Shown here piece by piece: positions 1 to 10,182 of a stretch of 64,000 nt of DNA. The DNA is from Incumbomyces delicatus (taxonomy: Eukaryota > Ascomycota > Eurotiomycetes > Chaetothyriales > Trichomeriaceae), in the NCBI GenBank assembly GCA_017655985.1, contig JACJVS010000002.1, forward strand, positions 310,001-374,000. The letters are read 5' to 3'. The notes under the pieces are model-generated. The model saw only the letters and a list, made by a program, of their open reading frames with translations. It was not told where the DNA came from and did no database searches. Each line of letters starts with the position of its first letter. The stretch's first letter is position 1. Both the position numbers and the translations under genes were made by a program.

Positions 1-666
1 ATTTGAACCACTATTGTCACAAGTCAGAAACCACGCATCTCAAAAATTGAGATGAAATTTACTGTATAGGACTAGTCTCTCTGAGTTTGTTCTTCCAGGT
101 CTTGTAAGTTCAGCATGCACACCGCATTTGACGAGGATATTAGATTTCACCATACGAATCTCCGAAATTGCTACCGAGTCATCTTGCAGTCTGCATTTCA
201 GCTTCTGAACCGAGTACACCCATTTTGGGAATTTCAGCTACATCGTGGAGTAGGGACATTGTTGAGTCGCCGTGAGGCATTGCTGGACACACCGGTTGGT
301 GTTCGTAACGACTCTTTCCCTGCCGGGCGAGGTCAATCTCCTTCCTAGTACTGGTACCAGGTGTTATTTTATCTAATGCAAGCTTGCAAGGCGAGGCGGT
401 GAGCTGAGCTATTTCCCCAACAAGGAAGACAAGAAACAAAACCTTGCGAGCAATCAATCGTAAACAGGAAACGAAAAAGCAAACGAAACCACCACGGCGT
501 GGTCATAATGAACACGGAATATTCAAGGGACTCTATTGTCGACACTAGACTATTCACTCTGCTCGTCCATACCCTATGATAGGCCCTCTGCCAAATGGTT
601 GAGCTAGTTCCAAGCCGGCATCTGTAACCTTCTCTCAGCACAGATGACTCTCTGCCCGCAAGTACT
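1..666. other. left edge, no gene recognised
   Basis: Only short overlapping open frames occur here, with no recognisable protein family, RNA gene or repeat. It is probably intergenic sequence downstream of the minus-strand gene that follows. Confidence 0.4.
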
Positions 667-1101
667 TCACCTATTGGTCGTATTGTTAGCAATAATCTGC
701 AGCATCTGATTGTAATACATACCGGCTGCTCCCCTGCCAAGAAATCCATCTCTTTCAAGCGCGACCAGCGCTCCTCGCATCCATGTTTGGCAGTTCCACT
801 TCGCAGGCCTGGGTCTTGGAACCGGAAGCTGTTGAAGCAGATATTGGATATGGGCAACCTTTGATCCAGGAATTGCCGCCCATAAGCGGATATATTGGTG
901 GGGTGTTGGCGTTCTCAGTGGATCTCGGTCTCTTACCTGCCTCTCATATTTCATCTCCTGCTCAGTGTTCAAATCCTCCGCTGCATGGAACAGATAATAT
1001 TTGTGACCTGGTTTAACCTCCACAGAGAGGGCGACATGAGCCTCGTAAGAGCGAAGACTCGCTTCAGCGTAAATGATAATGTGGGTGACCAAATTGGGCA
1101 T
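667..1101 (-). CDS. small conserved-looking protein of unknown function (144 aa)
   Basis: Single-exon reading from the ATG at 1101-1099 to the stop at 667. The longer open frame upstream starts only with TTG, so I chose the first ATG. The product is soluble, with no signal peptide or membrane segment. It begins with a beta-like stretch (HIIIYAEA, EAHVALSVE, GHKYYLFHAA) and carries a later WNCQTWMRGALVAL segment. Fungal genomes hold many small unknown proteins with an NCQ-x-W-x-R motif followed by a helix and a short tail, and this one resembles them from memory. That resemblance is my only functional evidence. A GTAAGA site and a downstream AAAG at 78 nt spacing could mark an intron that keeps the frame, so the middle (about residues 57-82) may be intronic. 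No function is assigned. Confidence 0.45.
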   Translation of the reverse strand: MPNLVTHIIIYAEASLRSYEAHVALSVEVKPGHKYYLFHAAEDLNTEQEMKYERQVRDRDPLRTPTPHQYIRLWAAIPGSKVAHIQYLLQQLPVPRPRPAKWNCQTWMRGALVALERDGFLGRGAAGMYYNQMLQIIANNTTNR

Positions 1102-2112
1102 TGTGACAGTGATGTAGCTTGTCAAGTTTTCGTCGTGATAAGAATGTTGTCTTTTACCAATTGAATGATCCTCGTTCTATCCAAAACCTCAAAACACGAA
1201 AAAATTCCATCATGGCGAAACTGCCTCTTTTCCTGTTTTAATTGCGATGTTCACGTAGCCAAGCTTCTTGCCATCAGATGAACCTTGTGACATTGGGAGC
1301 TTTGTCGCATTGTGAGCATTGTAGCATTGTGAGCATTGTCAGCATTGTGAGCATTGTCAGCATTGTGAGCATTGTAGCATTGTAGCATTGTGTGCTTTGT
1401 TCTATCAGGGAGGTACCAGTGACGTCGCCGTCGGGTAATGGTGAGGCAGAAGGAGTGTCGTAGGTGTGCGCGCTTCGAGAAACGCGCATTTCCCCCATCT
1501 AAAAGCTAGCGTGATTGTTTTTAATTCCACGGAGTATCCGTGGTTTTGTCAAGTGGGCTTCATCTGATGAGCTCCGGGGTACGGGTCACCTTGGCCGGCT
1601 ATTAACACCTGCCCTCATGACCATAAACATAACCATATTCACATCTCAGGAATATAGGTTAATAGCCAACATGTTAGGCTGCTAGGCGACGGCATGCGGT
1701 TGCATACTTGACGTTGACGTCAATACGCGATTTTGGCAGAAAAGGACCCGGTGATTAGCTTATTGACATGATGTATTTGAAAAAACTGTTCACTTCAAAA
1801 AAGGTTGTAACTTGCAAGTAGAATGGTTGTTTAATGGTCGCCCGGCAGGTCGGCAACGTTGGCCTGTCGATGGCCGTGCTTGGTTGACTGGCTCAAGTTG
1901 TGTCTCAGGCGAACCTTGCGGGGTTCAATAATTCTTGACTTACTCTGACTGTTTAGCAACACAATCATCGTTTACACGGCCTTTATTTTCCTTGGTCTAC
2001 AGGATTAGACTCTTGCAGTGATGAGACGTGTACAAATTGGTGACGAGGAGTGGTGAAGCCTGTGGGCACCTACCCGGAGGATTCCCGTGGCGTAGACGAC
2101 TCCACCTCCGCC
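1102..2112. other. intergenic region upstream of the ankyrin gene
   Basis: About 1 kb without a recognisable gene. It includes the short tandem array listed separately. The right part is presumably the promoter of the ankyrin-repeat gene starting at 2113. Confidence 0.45.
1307..1391. repeat. minisatellite of GCATTGT(G/C)A units
   Basis: About nine tandem copies of an 8-9 nt unit, GCATTGTGA alternating with GCATTGTCA and with shorter GCATTGTA copies. The array is non-coding as far as I can tell, and lies upstream of the small minus-strand gene and of the ankyrin gene. Confidence 0.85.
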
Positions 2113-3949
2113 ATGGCCCCGCTGGAAACAGGGGATATCTACGTATCTGGAGGCACTGCACATCTGGGTGATGTCTACCAGACAGTAAACAATTTCAGCC
2201 TGGTCACGCAATTACCACGTACGTTCTGCTTGTCCCTTTGGCCGGCATGGCTGATCGCTCATCATTAAGCTACGGAAGCTTCGCAGTCCGGTGTCCAATA
2301 CCGCCTTGTCAGTCGTCGAGACCCGCGTCATGGTGATTCACAGGGTGAGGAGGCCGTTCAGACAGGCTTTGAAGCTCACAGCTCGGCACGACCAAGGTTA
2401 TTGCAAAGCAATACTCCATTTGTCGCCGATAATTCGTCGATAGAGGCCCTACCTTTCGAGACACGCCTGGTTTCTTCTTCGAGCGATCGATGCACTTGCC
2501 GACAGAATGGGCAAAATCCACCCCGACCAAGGGTAAGTCGGCCGCTCTGGGGGAGAATAGTCCTCAAGCACTACAGCTGCAAGCGTTGTTCCACATCATC
2601 CAAGGAATGGATCATCCGTCCGCCTGATTGGCTGTCGCAATATAATGTTTATGTTGTGGGCCACCCTGAGCGAATACTCAAAATGCAACGAAAGGTACCT
2701 TGGGGCTTAGAAGAAAGCGTGCTAAAACACTGTTTAACCGGGAACCTTGAAGGGGTCAAAGACCTCCTCTTGAGTCGTCGAGCATCACTTTATGATGTCG
2801 ACCCAAATCATGGAAAAACACCACTTCATGTAAGCCGCCATGAAGGAATTGTGAATCGAACTGATCCTCTGGGAGTACGCAGTACAAATGGGTCATATTG
2901 ATGTTTGCAAGTTCTTACTATTCATGGGGGCTGATCCTGACTTTGAGGACTATAGTGGCACGTGAGTTTGTCTCTGTGTCACGTCGGGTCGAGATCAAAA
3001 TATGGTACTGACTCGAGCATATTACAGGACAGCAGAGTTTAGGGCATGGGAGCAAATCCTCGCAAAGCGAGGAACAGTGTTGCAGCTGATGCAGTTGCGA
3101 CAGCTCTTCTGCAATCATGACATTGAGGACCAGACTTTCACACACCTCCACTACGTACTCACAGGCGAACGGCCTGTTGCATTGGCCGATGTGCTAAAGA
3201 AGGCCCAGTACAAAGAACAACTTGACGTGCCGGATATCCGAGGTCGAACTCCTCTACATTGGGCCTGTGATCGCGGCGAGACTAAAAGCGCAGAGGAATT
3301 GATTGATGCCGGAGCCAATATCCACATAAAAAATGGGGATGGATTGACTCCTCTGATATTTGCGGCGGCTTCTGGTATGACGACTATCATGGATAAACTT
3401 TTATCAGCTGGCGCAGATGTCAACGTCCACACCAACAAAAATAACAGTGCATTGCATTACGCGAGCAGAAATCAAGGTGAGGTCGCGCCTGTACGAATTC
3501 TAGTTGAGGCAAGTGCGCTCGTGAACCATAAGAGCAATACCCAAAATACGGCGCTTACAGAAGCAGCGATCGCAGATGGGTGCGAGATCGGTCGATATCT
3601 GATCGAAGTTGGAGCCGACATTCATTGTCGTGGGAAGTATGGCGACACTCCATTGTTCGAAGCGATCTACCACAATAGCCACGAGTTCATGTCGATGCTA
3701 TTAGAGCACGGGGTTCGGACGACGGACGTAAATTCCAGCAACAATACCATACTTCATGCGGTCGGACTAGAAGGGGACAATGAGACAGTCAAGATATTGA
3801 ATAGATCTGGCATTAGTTTGCCAAGCAAGGATGCAAAGAACAATTTGGGCGAAGACGCTTGGAAAATGTTCAGCAAACGGTCGAACGTTCCGGCTGGATT
3901 CGGTGCGCTCTTTCAGCAACTTCTGATAAAGGCGGGTTCCGCGGCATGA
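2113..3949 (+). CDS. ankyrin-repeat protein with fungal NLR-like N-terminus
   Basis: Four exons, introns 2219-2269, 2830-2875 and 2962-3027; the joined frame is 557 codons. An AG at 2277-2278 is an equally in-frame alternative end for the first intron. The start is the ATG at 2113 in a good CGCCATGG context. Residues about 8-27 (GDIYVSGGTAHLGDVYQTVN) resemble the short glycine/asparagine motif found at the N-terminus of many fungal NACHT/ankyrin proteins. A Cys-rich stretch follows, then a helical region, then at least six ankyrin repeats: GKTPLHYAVQMGHIDVCKFL across intron 2, then GRTPLHWACDRGE, GLTPLIFAAASG, NSALHYASRNQG, NTALTEAAIADG and DTPLFEAIYHN. Ankyrin repeats bind proteins; no catalytic domain is visible. 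The gene stands alone. A role in non-self recognition is inference from the N-terminal motif only. The N-terminal exon is less certain than the repeats. Confidence 0.75.
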
Positions 3950-4217
3950 GTAGGTATGACAAAGATGGGGGTCTGACGACTGGTCGTATATTTTGTTGTA
4001 CTACCTACCTAGGTACTCGAGTAGGTACTCAAAAAATGCCCCTCTAACGTACTTCGGTACGACGTGTTATTACAGGTGTAAGTGTCTATGAGAGCGCGTA
4101 ATCGCAATAGCTGGTGTGGGGTAATTCAGCCACTCATGACGTGGACCTCCAAAATATGTGCTTACGGCTCTTGGTGAGATTCACCAAGACTGTTCTCTCG
4201 TTTTTATAAACTACAAA

Positions 4218-5993
4218 ATGCAAGCCGTGACATCTGGGGTATCCAAGCTCAATCCGTTCTCGAAGTCGAGGTCGCGACCCAAGGATTCAGAGGATGTAGG
4301 GGATGTGACTGACCACACAACGGTGGCGGGAGGTGGCCATGCTGGACACGACACTGCTGCCATCGATCGGCTCCGAGTCAGTGACATATTGAAGGCCTTT
4401 TTGGTCGAGCAAGGGGTCCTATCGAATGAAGAGGTTGGAATTGGAAGTGATGGCAATCCTACCGGGCTACGGGAGTTGTTACACAAGCCTCATGCACGAG
4501 TTCCTGCTGAACTCGTAGACCGCTCCCACCCGCTGCCGGACTACTTTATCAGCTCTAGTCACAACACTTATCTCGCTGCGCATCAGCTCTACGGCAGCTC
4601 ATCCGCACAATCGTATGAAGAGCACCTCAAAGCGGGTGCACGCTGTGTCGAGATTGATGCGTGGGACGGTGAGAACAAGGACGAGCCAAAAGTCACACAT
4701 GGGTGGACTCTGGCCTCGAATATTCCGTTCCGCTCGGTATGCGAGACTATTCGGGACGTGGTAGATCGAGAAACAGCCGATTCAAGAACCGAGCACGCAT
4801 ATCAACCAGCACCCATCTTGATCTCGCTGGAAAACCATTGCGGCGCGCGCGGACAACAACGGATGGCCGACATAATGCACGAAGTCTTCGGCGAACGATT
4901 ACTCAGCAAAGCAGTGCGTGACAAGGGCACCCGGGAGCAGCAAGGCACGGGTGAACACGTCACGCTTGCAGAGCTTGGGTCTAAAATCTGCGTGATCGTG
5001 GAGTATCATTTCCCCGGTGAGAAGGCCAGTGACGAGGACGATGATGATGATGACAGCAGCTCAAGCTCGGAGGACGAGGAGCAAAAGCGGCAGCGGAAGG
5101 AGTACAAAAAGAAGAAGAAGAATGCAGCACCAGTAACGACAATCATTCCTTCTCTGGCTGAGCTTGGCGTATATGCGCAGTCAGTGAAGCCGCCGAACAA
5201 TGCTTGGTTCGAAAAGGGTGTTCTGGAGAACTCGCCGCACCATCCTTTGATCAATGTGTCAGAAACAGGCCTGAGGGCGCACCTCCCGCAGCACGCAGAC
5301 AAGATTGCACTACACAACGGAAGACATCTAATGCGTGTGTTTCCGAAGGGCACACGAATCACGTCTGCCAACCTCAATCCTGTACCTTTCTGGGCTATCG
5401 GTGCGCAGGTCTGTGCCTTGAACTGGCAAACGTTTGGAGCAAGTATGCAGCTGAACGAAGCGCTGTTTACGGGCACGGATGGCTTCGTGTTGAAGCCCGC
5501 CAGCCTTCGACAGGGTGGTACGGAGATCCAAAAGTCTCCAAAGCGAAAGATGAACTTGCGATTGCATGTGGCCGGTGCTACGGACGTACCAATTCCGGCC
5601 GGCCGTAGCGAGGCCGAGATCAAACCATACCTTACTTGCACGCTCGTTGATCCGTCCCACTCCGTACTCTCGGCCGATCCCCCAAAGCGAAAAACAGCGT
5701 CTTACAAACAGCACAAGCTCACCAGCGTCTTGCATCACGGCCACAACCCTCCAAATTCCGATCCTTTCTGGAACGAGATTTTGGAGTGGAAATACGATGA
5801 CGATGAGTTCGTATTCCTGCGGATGCTCATCAAGAGTGATGACTCGTTTACATCGAATCCCATGTTTGCGGTCGCTGCGGTACGGCTGCAGTATGTGCAG
5901 ACGAATGACTGGGTGTTTGTTCGTATGTTGAACCTCAAAGGGCAAGAGACAAAGTGCTCAATTTTGGTGAAGTTTGAGATCACGAATGCCTGA
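4218..5993 (+). CDS. phosphoinositide-specific phospholipase C
   Basis: Single exon, 591 aa, from the ATG at 4218 (context CAAAATG); the frame is open to 4158 but only through a GTG. The enzyme cleaves phosphatidylinositol 4,5-bisphosphate to IP3 and diacylglycerol in Ca2+ signalling. The PI-PLC X box has the first catalytic His in SSSHNTYL (about residue 115), the Ca2+-binding acids in EIDAWDG (about 145-147), the second catalytic His in VTHGWTL (about 160) and a Ca2+-site Glu in SLENHC (about 205). A linker of Asp/Ser/Glu followed by a Lys run separates X from the Y box (LGVYAQSVKP to LTGTDGFVLKP-like GTDGFVLKPASLR). A C-terminal C2 domain starts near KMNLRLHVAGATDVP. I see no PH domain and no clear EF hand, so this is a short fungal form. 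All catalytic residues are present. Confidence 0.95.
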   Translation: MQAVTSGVSKLNPFSKSRSRPKDSEDVGDVTDHTTVAGGGHAGHDTAAIDRLRVSDILKAFLVEQGVLSNEEVGIGSDGNPTGLRELLHKPHARVPAELVDRSHPLPDYFISSSHNTYLAAHQLYGSSSAQSYEEHLKAGARCVEIDAWDGENKDEPKVTHGWTLASNIPFRSVCETIRDVVDRETADSRTEHAYQPAPILISLENHCGARGQQRMADIMHEVFGERLLSKAVRDKGTREQQGTGEHVTLAELGSKICVIVEYHFPGEKASDEDDDDDDSSSSSEDEEQKRQRKEYKKKKKNAAPVTTIIPSLAELGVYAQSVKPPNNAWFEKGVLENSPHHPLINVSETGLRAHLPQHADKIALHNGRHLMRVFPKGTRITSANLNPVPFWAIGAQVCALNWQTFGASMQLNEALFTGTDGFVLKPASLRQGGTEIQKSPKRKMNLRLHVAGATDVPIPAGRSEAEIKPYLTCTLVDPSHSVLSADPPKRKTASYKQHKLTSVLHHGHNPPNSDPFWNEILEWKYDDDEFVFLRMLIKSDDSFTSNPMFAVAAVRLQYVQTNDWVFVRMLNLKGQETKCSILVKFEITNA

Positions 5994-6569
5994 ACGGTCG
6001 CTGCTTCGGCCAACGGCTGGGTTTGTGATAGCCCATCGTGGAGGTTGGTAGACCACGTTGTTTGATGAAATCAATCGAGACTGTGGGGTGATCCGTTTTT
6101 GGATAGGCCATCTTGGGCATAGTTATGTTGCACATCGTGGTGTAGGCAGCACCCCCATATCTGAAACGGTGGTCCAATGCCAGGGCTTGATGGATGAGTC
6201 TTGGCAGTCTTGGTTGAGGAAGATTGTTGGCATTCGAGGCTGACGGCGGGGCACATTGCCTCTTCCGCATTGCTCCGTGTCGGTCTCTTTTGTGTTCTGT
6301 ATTCGGGCAACACTAGAGCGAATTTGAATGAGCCAGGCTTTGTCGTAATAACTTGAGCTCATCGACAATGTTGTATTTCATATTTTATACTTGCTTCAGC
6401 CACTGGTCACCGAGTATTGCTTCTCAGGTTGATTGGTTGGGTGTTGGGCTAGCGCACAAGTTCAACGCAGTCTGTTTGCGCCATAGGTAGATGATTGGCG
6501 ATTGCATGAGCCTGTTGAGGTAATGTAGTCAAGGCTTTCATGATCCTCGAGCACTCTTCCTGGGTACGT
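5994..6569. other. intergenic region between convergent genes
   Basis: The 3' flanks of the PLC gene (plus strand) and of the WD40 gene (minus strand). No gene or repeat is recognised. Confidence 0.5.
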
Positions 6570-7736
6570 TCATTTACCCAACTCACCCAGCAGCAAATTA
6601 CGGTCCGTCGAACCAGACAGGATAATGGATTCCTCCGAGGGCGAGAATCGTACGTCGTTGACTGTCCCTTTGTGCCCTGGCAACTTGTAGAGTAACTTTG
6701 CTGTTCGGGTGTCCCAAACAACCACGGTGCGATCACCGGAACCAGCACAAATTTTATCGCCTCGAGGACTCCAGCTTGCCCGAATTAGGTTTTTCTCGAA
6801 ACCAGCAGGCGCACCATCGTATGTTTTGAGAGCTCTGTCGACAGGGGCAAATGGTCGGATATCCCACGACCTGACGGTCGAGTCCAGGGAGTTTGACAAA
6901 AGGCTCTGTCCGTCTGGTGAGACTTCGAACGACGTTATGATATCGCTGTGGCCAGACATAGTGTAGGAGACTTGCATCTTGCGGGCATCCCACACTTGTA
7001 TTCTGTTGTCGACACCGCCCGAATACAGTTCGTTCCCGGCTTCCGCCAACGCTACCGCAGTTATTGGATAACCAGTTTCCAAGTAGTCGACGGCACTCTT
7101 CTGTCTTGGATCCCAGAGTCCTATTGTACCATCATCACTGCCGCTGATTAACAGATCTTGTCCCCTCCTGCTCCGATCAATACAGTTGACCACGTCTTCG
7201 TGGCCAATGTGCCTTCGGGTTCGTAAACCAGTTTCGAGATCCCAGTTTGCAATTGTCATGTCCGCCGAAGCCGAAAATATGGAGTTGGAATCTTGTGACC
7301 ACTGCAGATCAAGCACCGCGCCTCTATGTCCGGTCATGATCCCATAATTCTCGCACTGCCCGTAGGTATTCCATAGCATTATGGTTCGGTCCATTGACGA
7401 AGAAGCGATGTGTCGGCCTGAAGGATCGAATCGTACCGCAAAGACTTCGCCAGTGTGACCTGTTAGTTCCATGATAGGAGCCTGTAGACCACTCGTTCGT
7501 GTGACCTGTACGAAGCGAGTCAGTCTATTTCCTTGGTGGAACTCAGCATGATTGTCAGACATTGAGGATGCAAAAACACTCACACTTTGCACAAGCGCTC
7601 CGGACTGCGGGCCAGAGCCGCGTCCCACGACCAGTGCTGTATCATTCTGTAAATCGCTGCTCGACTTCTGCCTCTTGACGAGCGATTGATTTCCAGTGAA
7701 CGAATCTGAAGCTTGTCGCTTGATCGATGGTGGCAT
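6570..7736 (-). CDS. U5 snRNP 40 kDa WD40 protein (SNRNP40 / Cwf17 type)
   Basis: Two exons, with the intron at 7583-7506 (GTGAGT..TACAG, 78 nt); 362 aa after splicing. The start is the ATG at 7736; the frame is open further upstream only through a TTG. The protein is a seven-bladed WD40 propeller that binds Prp8 in the U5 snRNP and acts in nuclear pre-mRNA splicing. After a basic N-terminal tail the order matches SNRNP40: LQAPIMELTGHTGEVF, DRTIMLWNTYG, GHRGAVLDL, SGSDDGTIGLWDPR, YPITAVALAEAG, GGVDNRIQVWDARK, SNSLDSTVRSWDIRPFAP, FEKNLIRASWSPRGD and LYKLPGHKGTVNDV. The IRPFAP and FEKNL segments are diagnostic of this subfamily. The 78-nt intron is a multiple of three with no stop, so retention would insert 26 residues before the first blade. 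The gene is divergent from the TRAPP gene at 8137. Confidence 0.95.
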   Translation of the reverse strand: MPPSIKRQASDSFTGNQSLVKRQKSSSDLQNDTALVVGRGSGPQSGALVQSVSVFASSMSDNHAEFHQGNRLTRFVQVTRTSGLQAPIMELTGHTGEVFAVRFDPSGRHIASSSMDRTIMLWNTYGQCENYGIMTGHRGAVLDLQWSQDSNSIFSASADMTIANWDLETGLRTRRHIGHEDVVNCIDRSRRGQDLLISGSDDGTIGLWDPRQKSAVDYLETGYPITAVALAEAGNELYSGGVDNRIQVWDARKMQVSYTMSGHSDIITSFEVSPDGQSLLSNSLDSTVRSWDIRPFAPVDRALKTYDGAPAGFEKNLIRASWSPRGDKICAGSGDRTVVVWDTRTAKLLYKLPGHKGTVNDVRFSPSEESIILSGSTDRNLLLGELGK

Positions 7737-8136
7737 TTTGGCACATATACAATTTCCGAAAGGCCAGTTGGAATTAGTATTGCAGGGGGTCGTCAACTAA
7801 GAAAAATTGCATTGGCGCATGGTGGGTGGGTGGTCAATGAGGAAGAAACTCCAGATATCCGAGTCCACGATATTCAGGAAACTAGTTTTCTGAGCGAGTC
7901 ATTCAAAGATCGACACTACTGTTCTGTGAATCGTGCTAGCGCGCCAATTTAGCGCTGCCTAGACACAATTCCCTGCTCAGTCACCTCAACACACTGGTGC
8001 ATTGTGCGTGATCGTCGTCATTTGATTGACCCATCGTTTATCTAACCTGTCAAGGAGGACACCTTGCAGACGAGCTCGCAGCTGCAAAGTGTGGTCTCGA
8101 TGATTTGGCACGCCATTGAGTCCCTTTGCAACGAGA
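7737..8136. promoter_or_regulatory. divergent promoter region between the WD40 and Bet3 genes
   Basis: 400 nt separate the two divergent start codons, so the promoters of both housekeeping genes must lie here. I recognise no specific factor site. Confidence 0.5.
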
Positions 8137-8927
8137 ATGGCGACCAATAAAAGTGCTAGACAAGGCGAAGAGTGGGTGAAAGCTTGATAATTCCGTTCTC
8201 GGGGAGCCTCTGACACGGTGTACAGCTTGTGGAAGTAAGTTACGGCTACAGTGGAGAAGCGTGTCTGATGTGCGGCAAGAACGAGAGTCGAGAAAGTCAA
8301 CGCCGAGCTGGTGACTTTGACGTATGGCACGATCGTCGCTCAGTTGTGCGCGGATTACGAAAATGATTATGCTCAAGTCAACCAGCAGCTCGAGAAGATG
8401 GGCTACAACATCGGCGTACGGCTCATCGAAGATTTTCTGGCCAAGACTAGCATCGCTCGGTGCAACAATTTCCGAGAAACGGCAGACATGATCTCAAAGG
8501 TATCTACGGACATCTTATTAGGTCCTACGCACTTGGGAACTCATCGTGGCACAGATTGGGTTCAAGATCTTTCTAAACATCACCCCAACAGTCACAAATT
8601 GGACGGCAGATAACAAATCGTTTTCATTGCTTTTCGAGGAGAATCCGCTGGCCGACTTTGTGGAATTGCCGGACGATGGGCGAGCACAAGATGAATTATG
8701 GTTTTCGAATATCCTATGTGGAGTGCTTCGAGGAGCGCTAGAGATGGTAAGACGTCCGAGTCCTCGCTGAGATCTTCAACTCCCGTCATGAGGCTAATAA
8801 TATTAAGGTCCAAATGTCGATAGAAGCACACTTCGTCAGCGACATGCTACGCGGGAACGATACTACGGAGATGCGCGTGACGCTTCTCAGATACATTGAG
8901 GACGAAATGCCTCCTGATGACGAGTGA
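8137..8927 (+). CDS. bet3: TRAPP complex subunit Bet3 / TRAPPC3
   Basis: Five exons, introns 8172-8225, 8235-8279, 8500-8554 and 8747-8807; the joined frame is 191 aa. Bet3 is a core subunit of the TRAPP tethering complex, the Rab/Ypt1 GEF assembly that acts on ER-to-Golgi vesicles. The protein shows the family hallmarks: LVTLTYGTIVAQLC, GYNIGVRLIEDFLAK, RCNNFRETADMI (with the Cys, residue 76, that is acylated in Bet3 proteins), FLNITPTVTNW, ENPLADFVELPDD and LCGVLRGALEM. Exon 2 appears to be a 9-nt microexon (8226-8234) that supplies the Leu-Trp-Lys before TRVEKVNAELV; without it the conserved N-terminus cannot be joined in frame. The C-terminus (MPPDDE) matches the acidic tail of fungal orthologues. 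Length is normal. Confidence 0.93.
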
Positions 8928-10182
8928 TTGACACGTATTCTTGGACGGACAAGACGGATTGTGGTGTAATCGACCTGGGGGCGATTCTGGGTCGCACATG
9001 TTTCAAATTCAAGTTATAGAAAGGCTGAGACCTTCTTTATGCAAGGCTCTCGTCGATTAAAAGGGGTGATGGCACTAGTTGGAAGGTGCCTCGCTCACAG
9101 CAACACGACCCTTTTCAGCTGTCTTCTACGGTTTACACATGGCATTCAGATGATCGTGCGGCGGTCGACCATTGCACACCACGCACACCCTCTGATACCT
9201 GACAATTGCTGCCTAATTTTATTTTGCAATCTCCGCTGTAGAGAGGTTGAAGATTGCGAAGTTCTAGTTGAGGTTACAATTTGCCAAGAACCCCACCATC
9301 AGCCCTTAGCGTGCCTGGTTTTACGCTACTTGAGCTCTGCCGGCACCGGCCTGTACCGGGCTCTGCGCCAGGTCTTCACCAGGTCCTCTCAGCCCTTTGC
9401 GGCCGGTTCCGTGAGGCGCGGGTCTTGGGTGCGCGAATTTCTGAGACTGGCACAGCGTCCAATGCCCAACTTTGTGGCCCTGAGGAAATCAGCACGGTCA
9501 GTGACTGCGTGGGCGGTCGGCCCAGTCCAACTTTCTGGCTACACTCCAAATCGCAGCTGGGACATCCACCATCCACTGTCGACTCCTTCCATCATCGAAA
9601 GGCATCCTGGAGCGTTTCCCGACATTTCTCTCCTGCACCAGCGTGCTCATCATCGAATTTCCAAGTCATCGTCGGTTCCCTTCGAAGCTTGAGTCGCCCT
9701 GCCAGGCCATTCGCAAGCCTCTCCGCCTGTCGCATCTCTCGGCTTTTGTGGAGGCGCCGATATTGCTCACGATCGCCCGAGCCGACCACTAACCACTCTA
9801 ATTGACCGCTCTAGTCTCTGCTGCTGGTCCGCCTCATCAGCCTGCGCTCTGCCTGACCGCGCCTGCCTGACACATTTCCAGAAGCTGAAATCTGTTTCTC
9901 CCCCTCACGTAATCGACGCAAACCGGTTCGCATACGCCCATCACCTTGTCGCATTTAAAGCATTGCACGCGAAGCCAGCATGTGGCTGGCCCTGCTCATC
10001 TGATACTACCTCGCGGTTCGGCGCGCCGTCCGCAGCTCGATCGAGACTCTTGACGGCGACTGACAAACCTCGACTCTCTGCAAACACTTTGACCGGCCCA
10101 ATCCACCAAATTGCAACCCATCCTACAATCCCGCGCACGCATCGAACCCAACGCCTGCCGCGACAATCCCGACGCCGCCACG
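8928..10182. promoter_or_regulatory. long upstream region / probable leader of the SomA-like gene
   Basis: About 1.25 kb without a convincing gene. From about 9290 on it becomes pyrimidine- and C-rich, and contains open frames (9039-9692, 9281-9805) with biased low-complexity translation and no family resemblance. I read this as promoter plus a long 5' leader for the regulator gene starting at 10183. Long leaders are common for developmental regulators in fungi, but I cannot see the transcription start. Confidence 0.45.

Noticed and set aside
5006..5641. Minus-strand open frame of 211 codons inside the PLC gene
   Set aside because: Antisense shadow of a well-supported coding exon; its Phe/Ser runs are the complement of the Lys and Asp/Ser codon runs.
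9039..9805. Two overlapping plus-strand open frames of 217 and 174 codons upstream of the SomA-like gene
   Set aside because: C-rich biased translation, overlapping frames and no family resemblance; better read as leader/promoter sequence.
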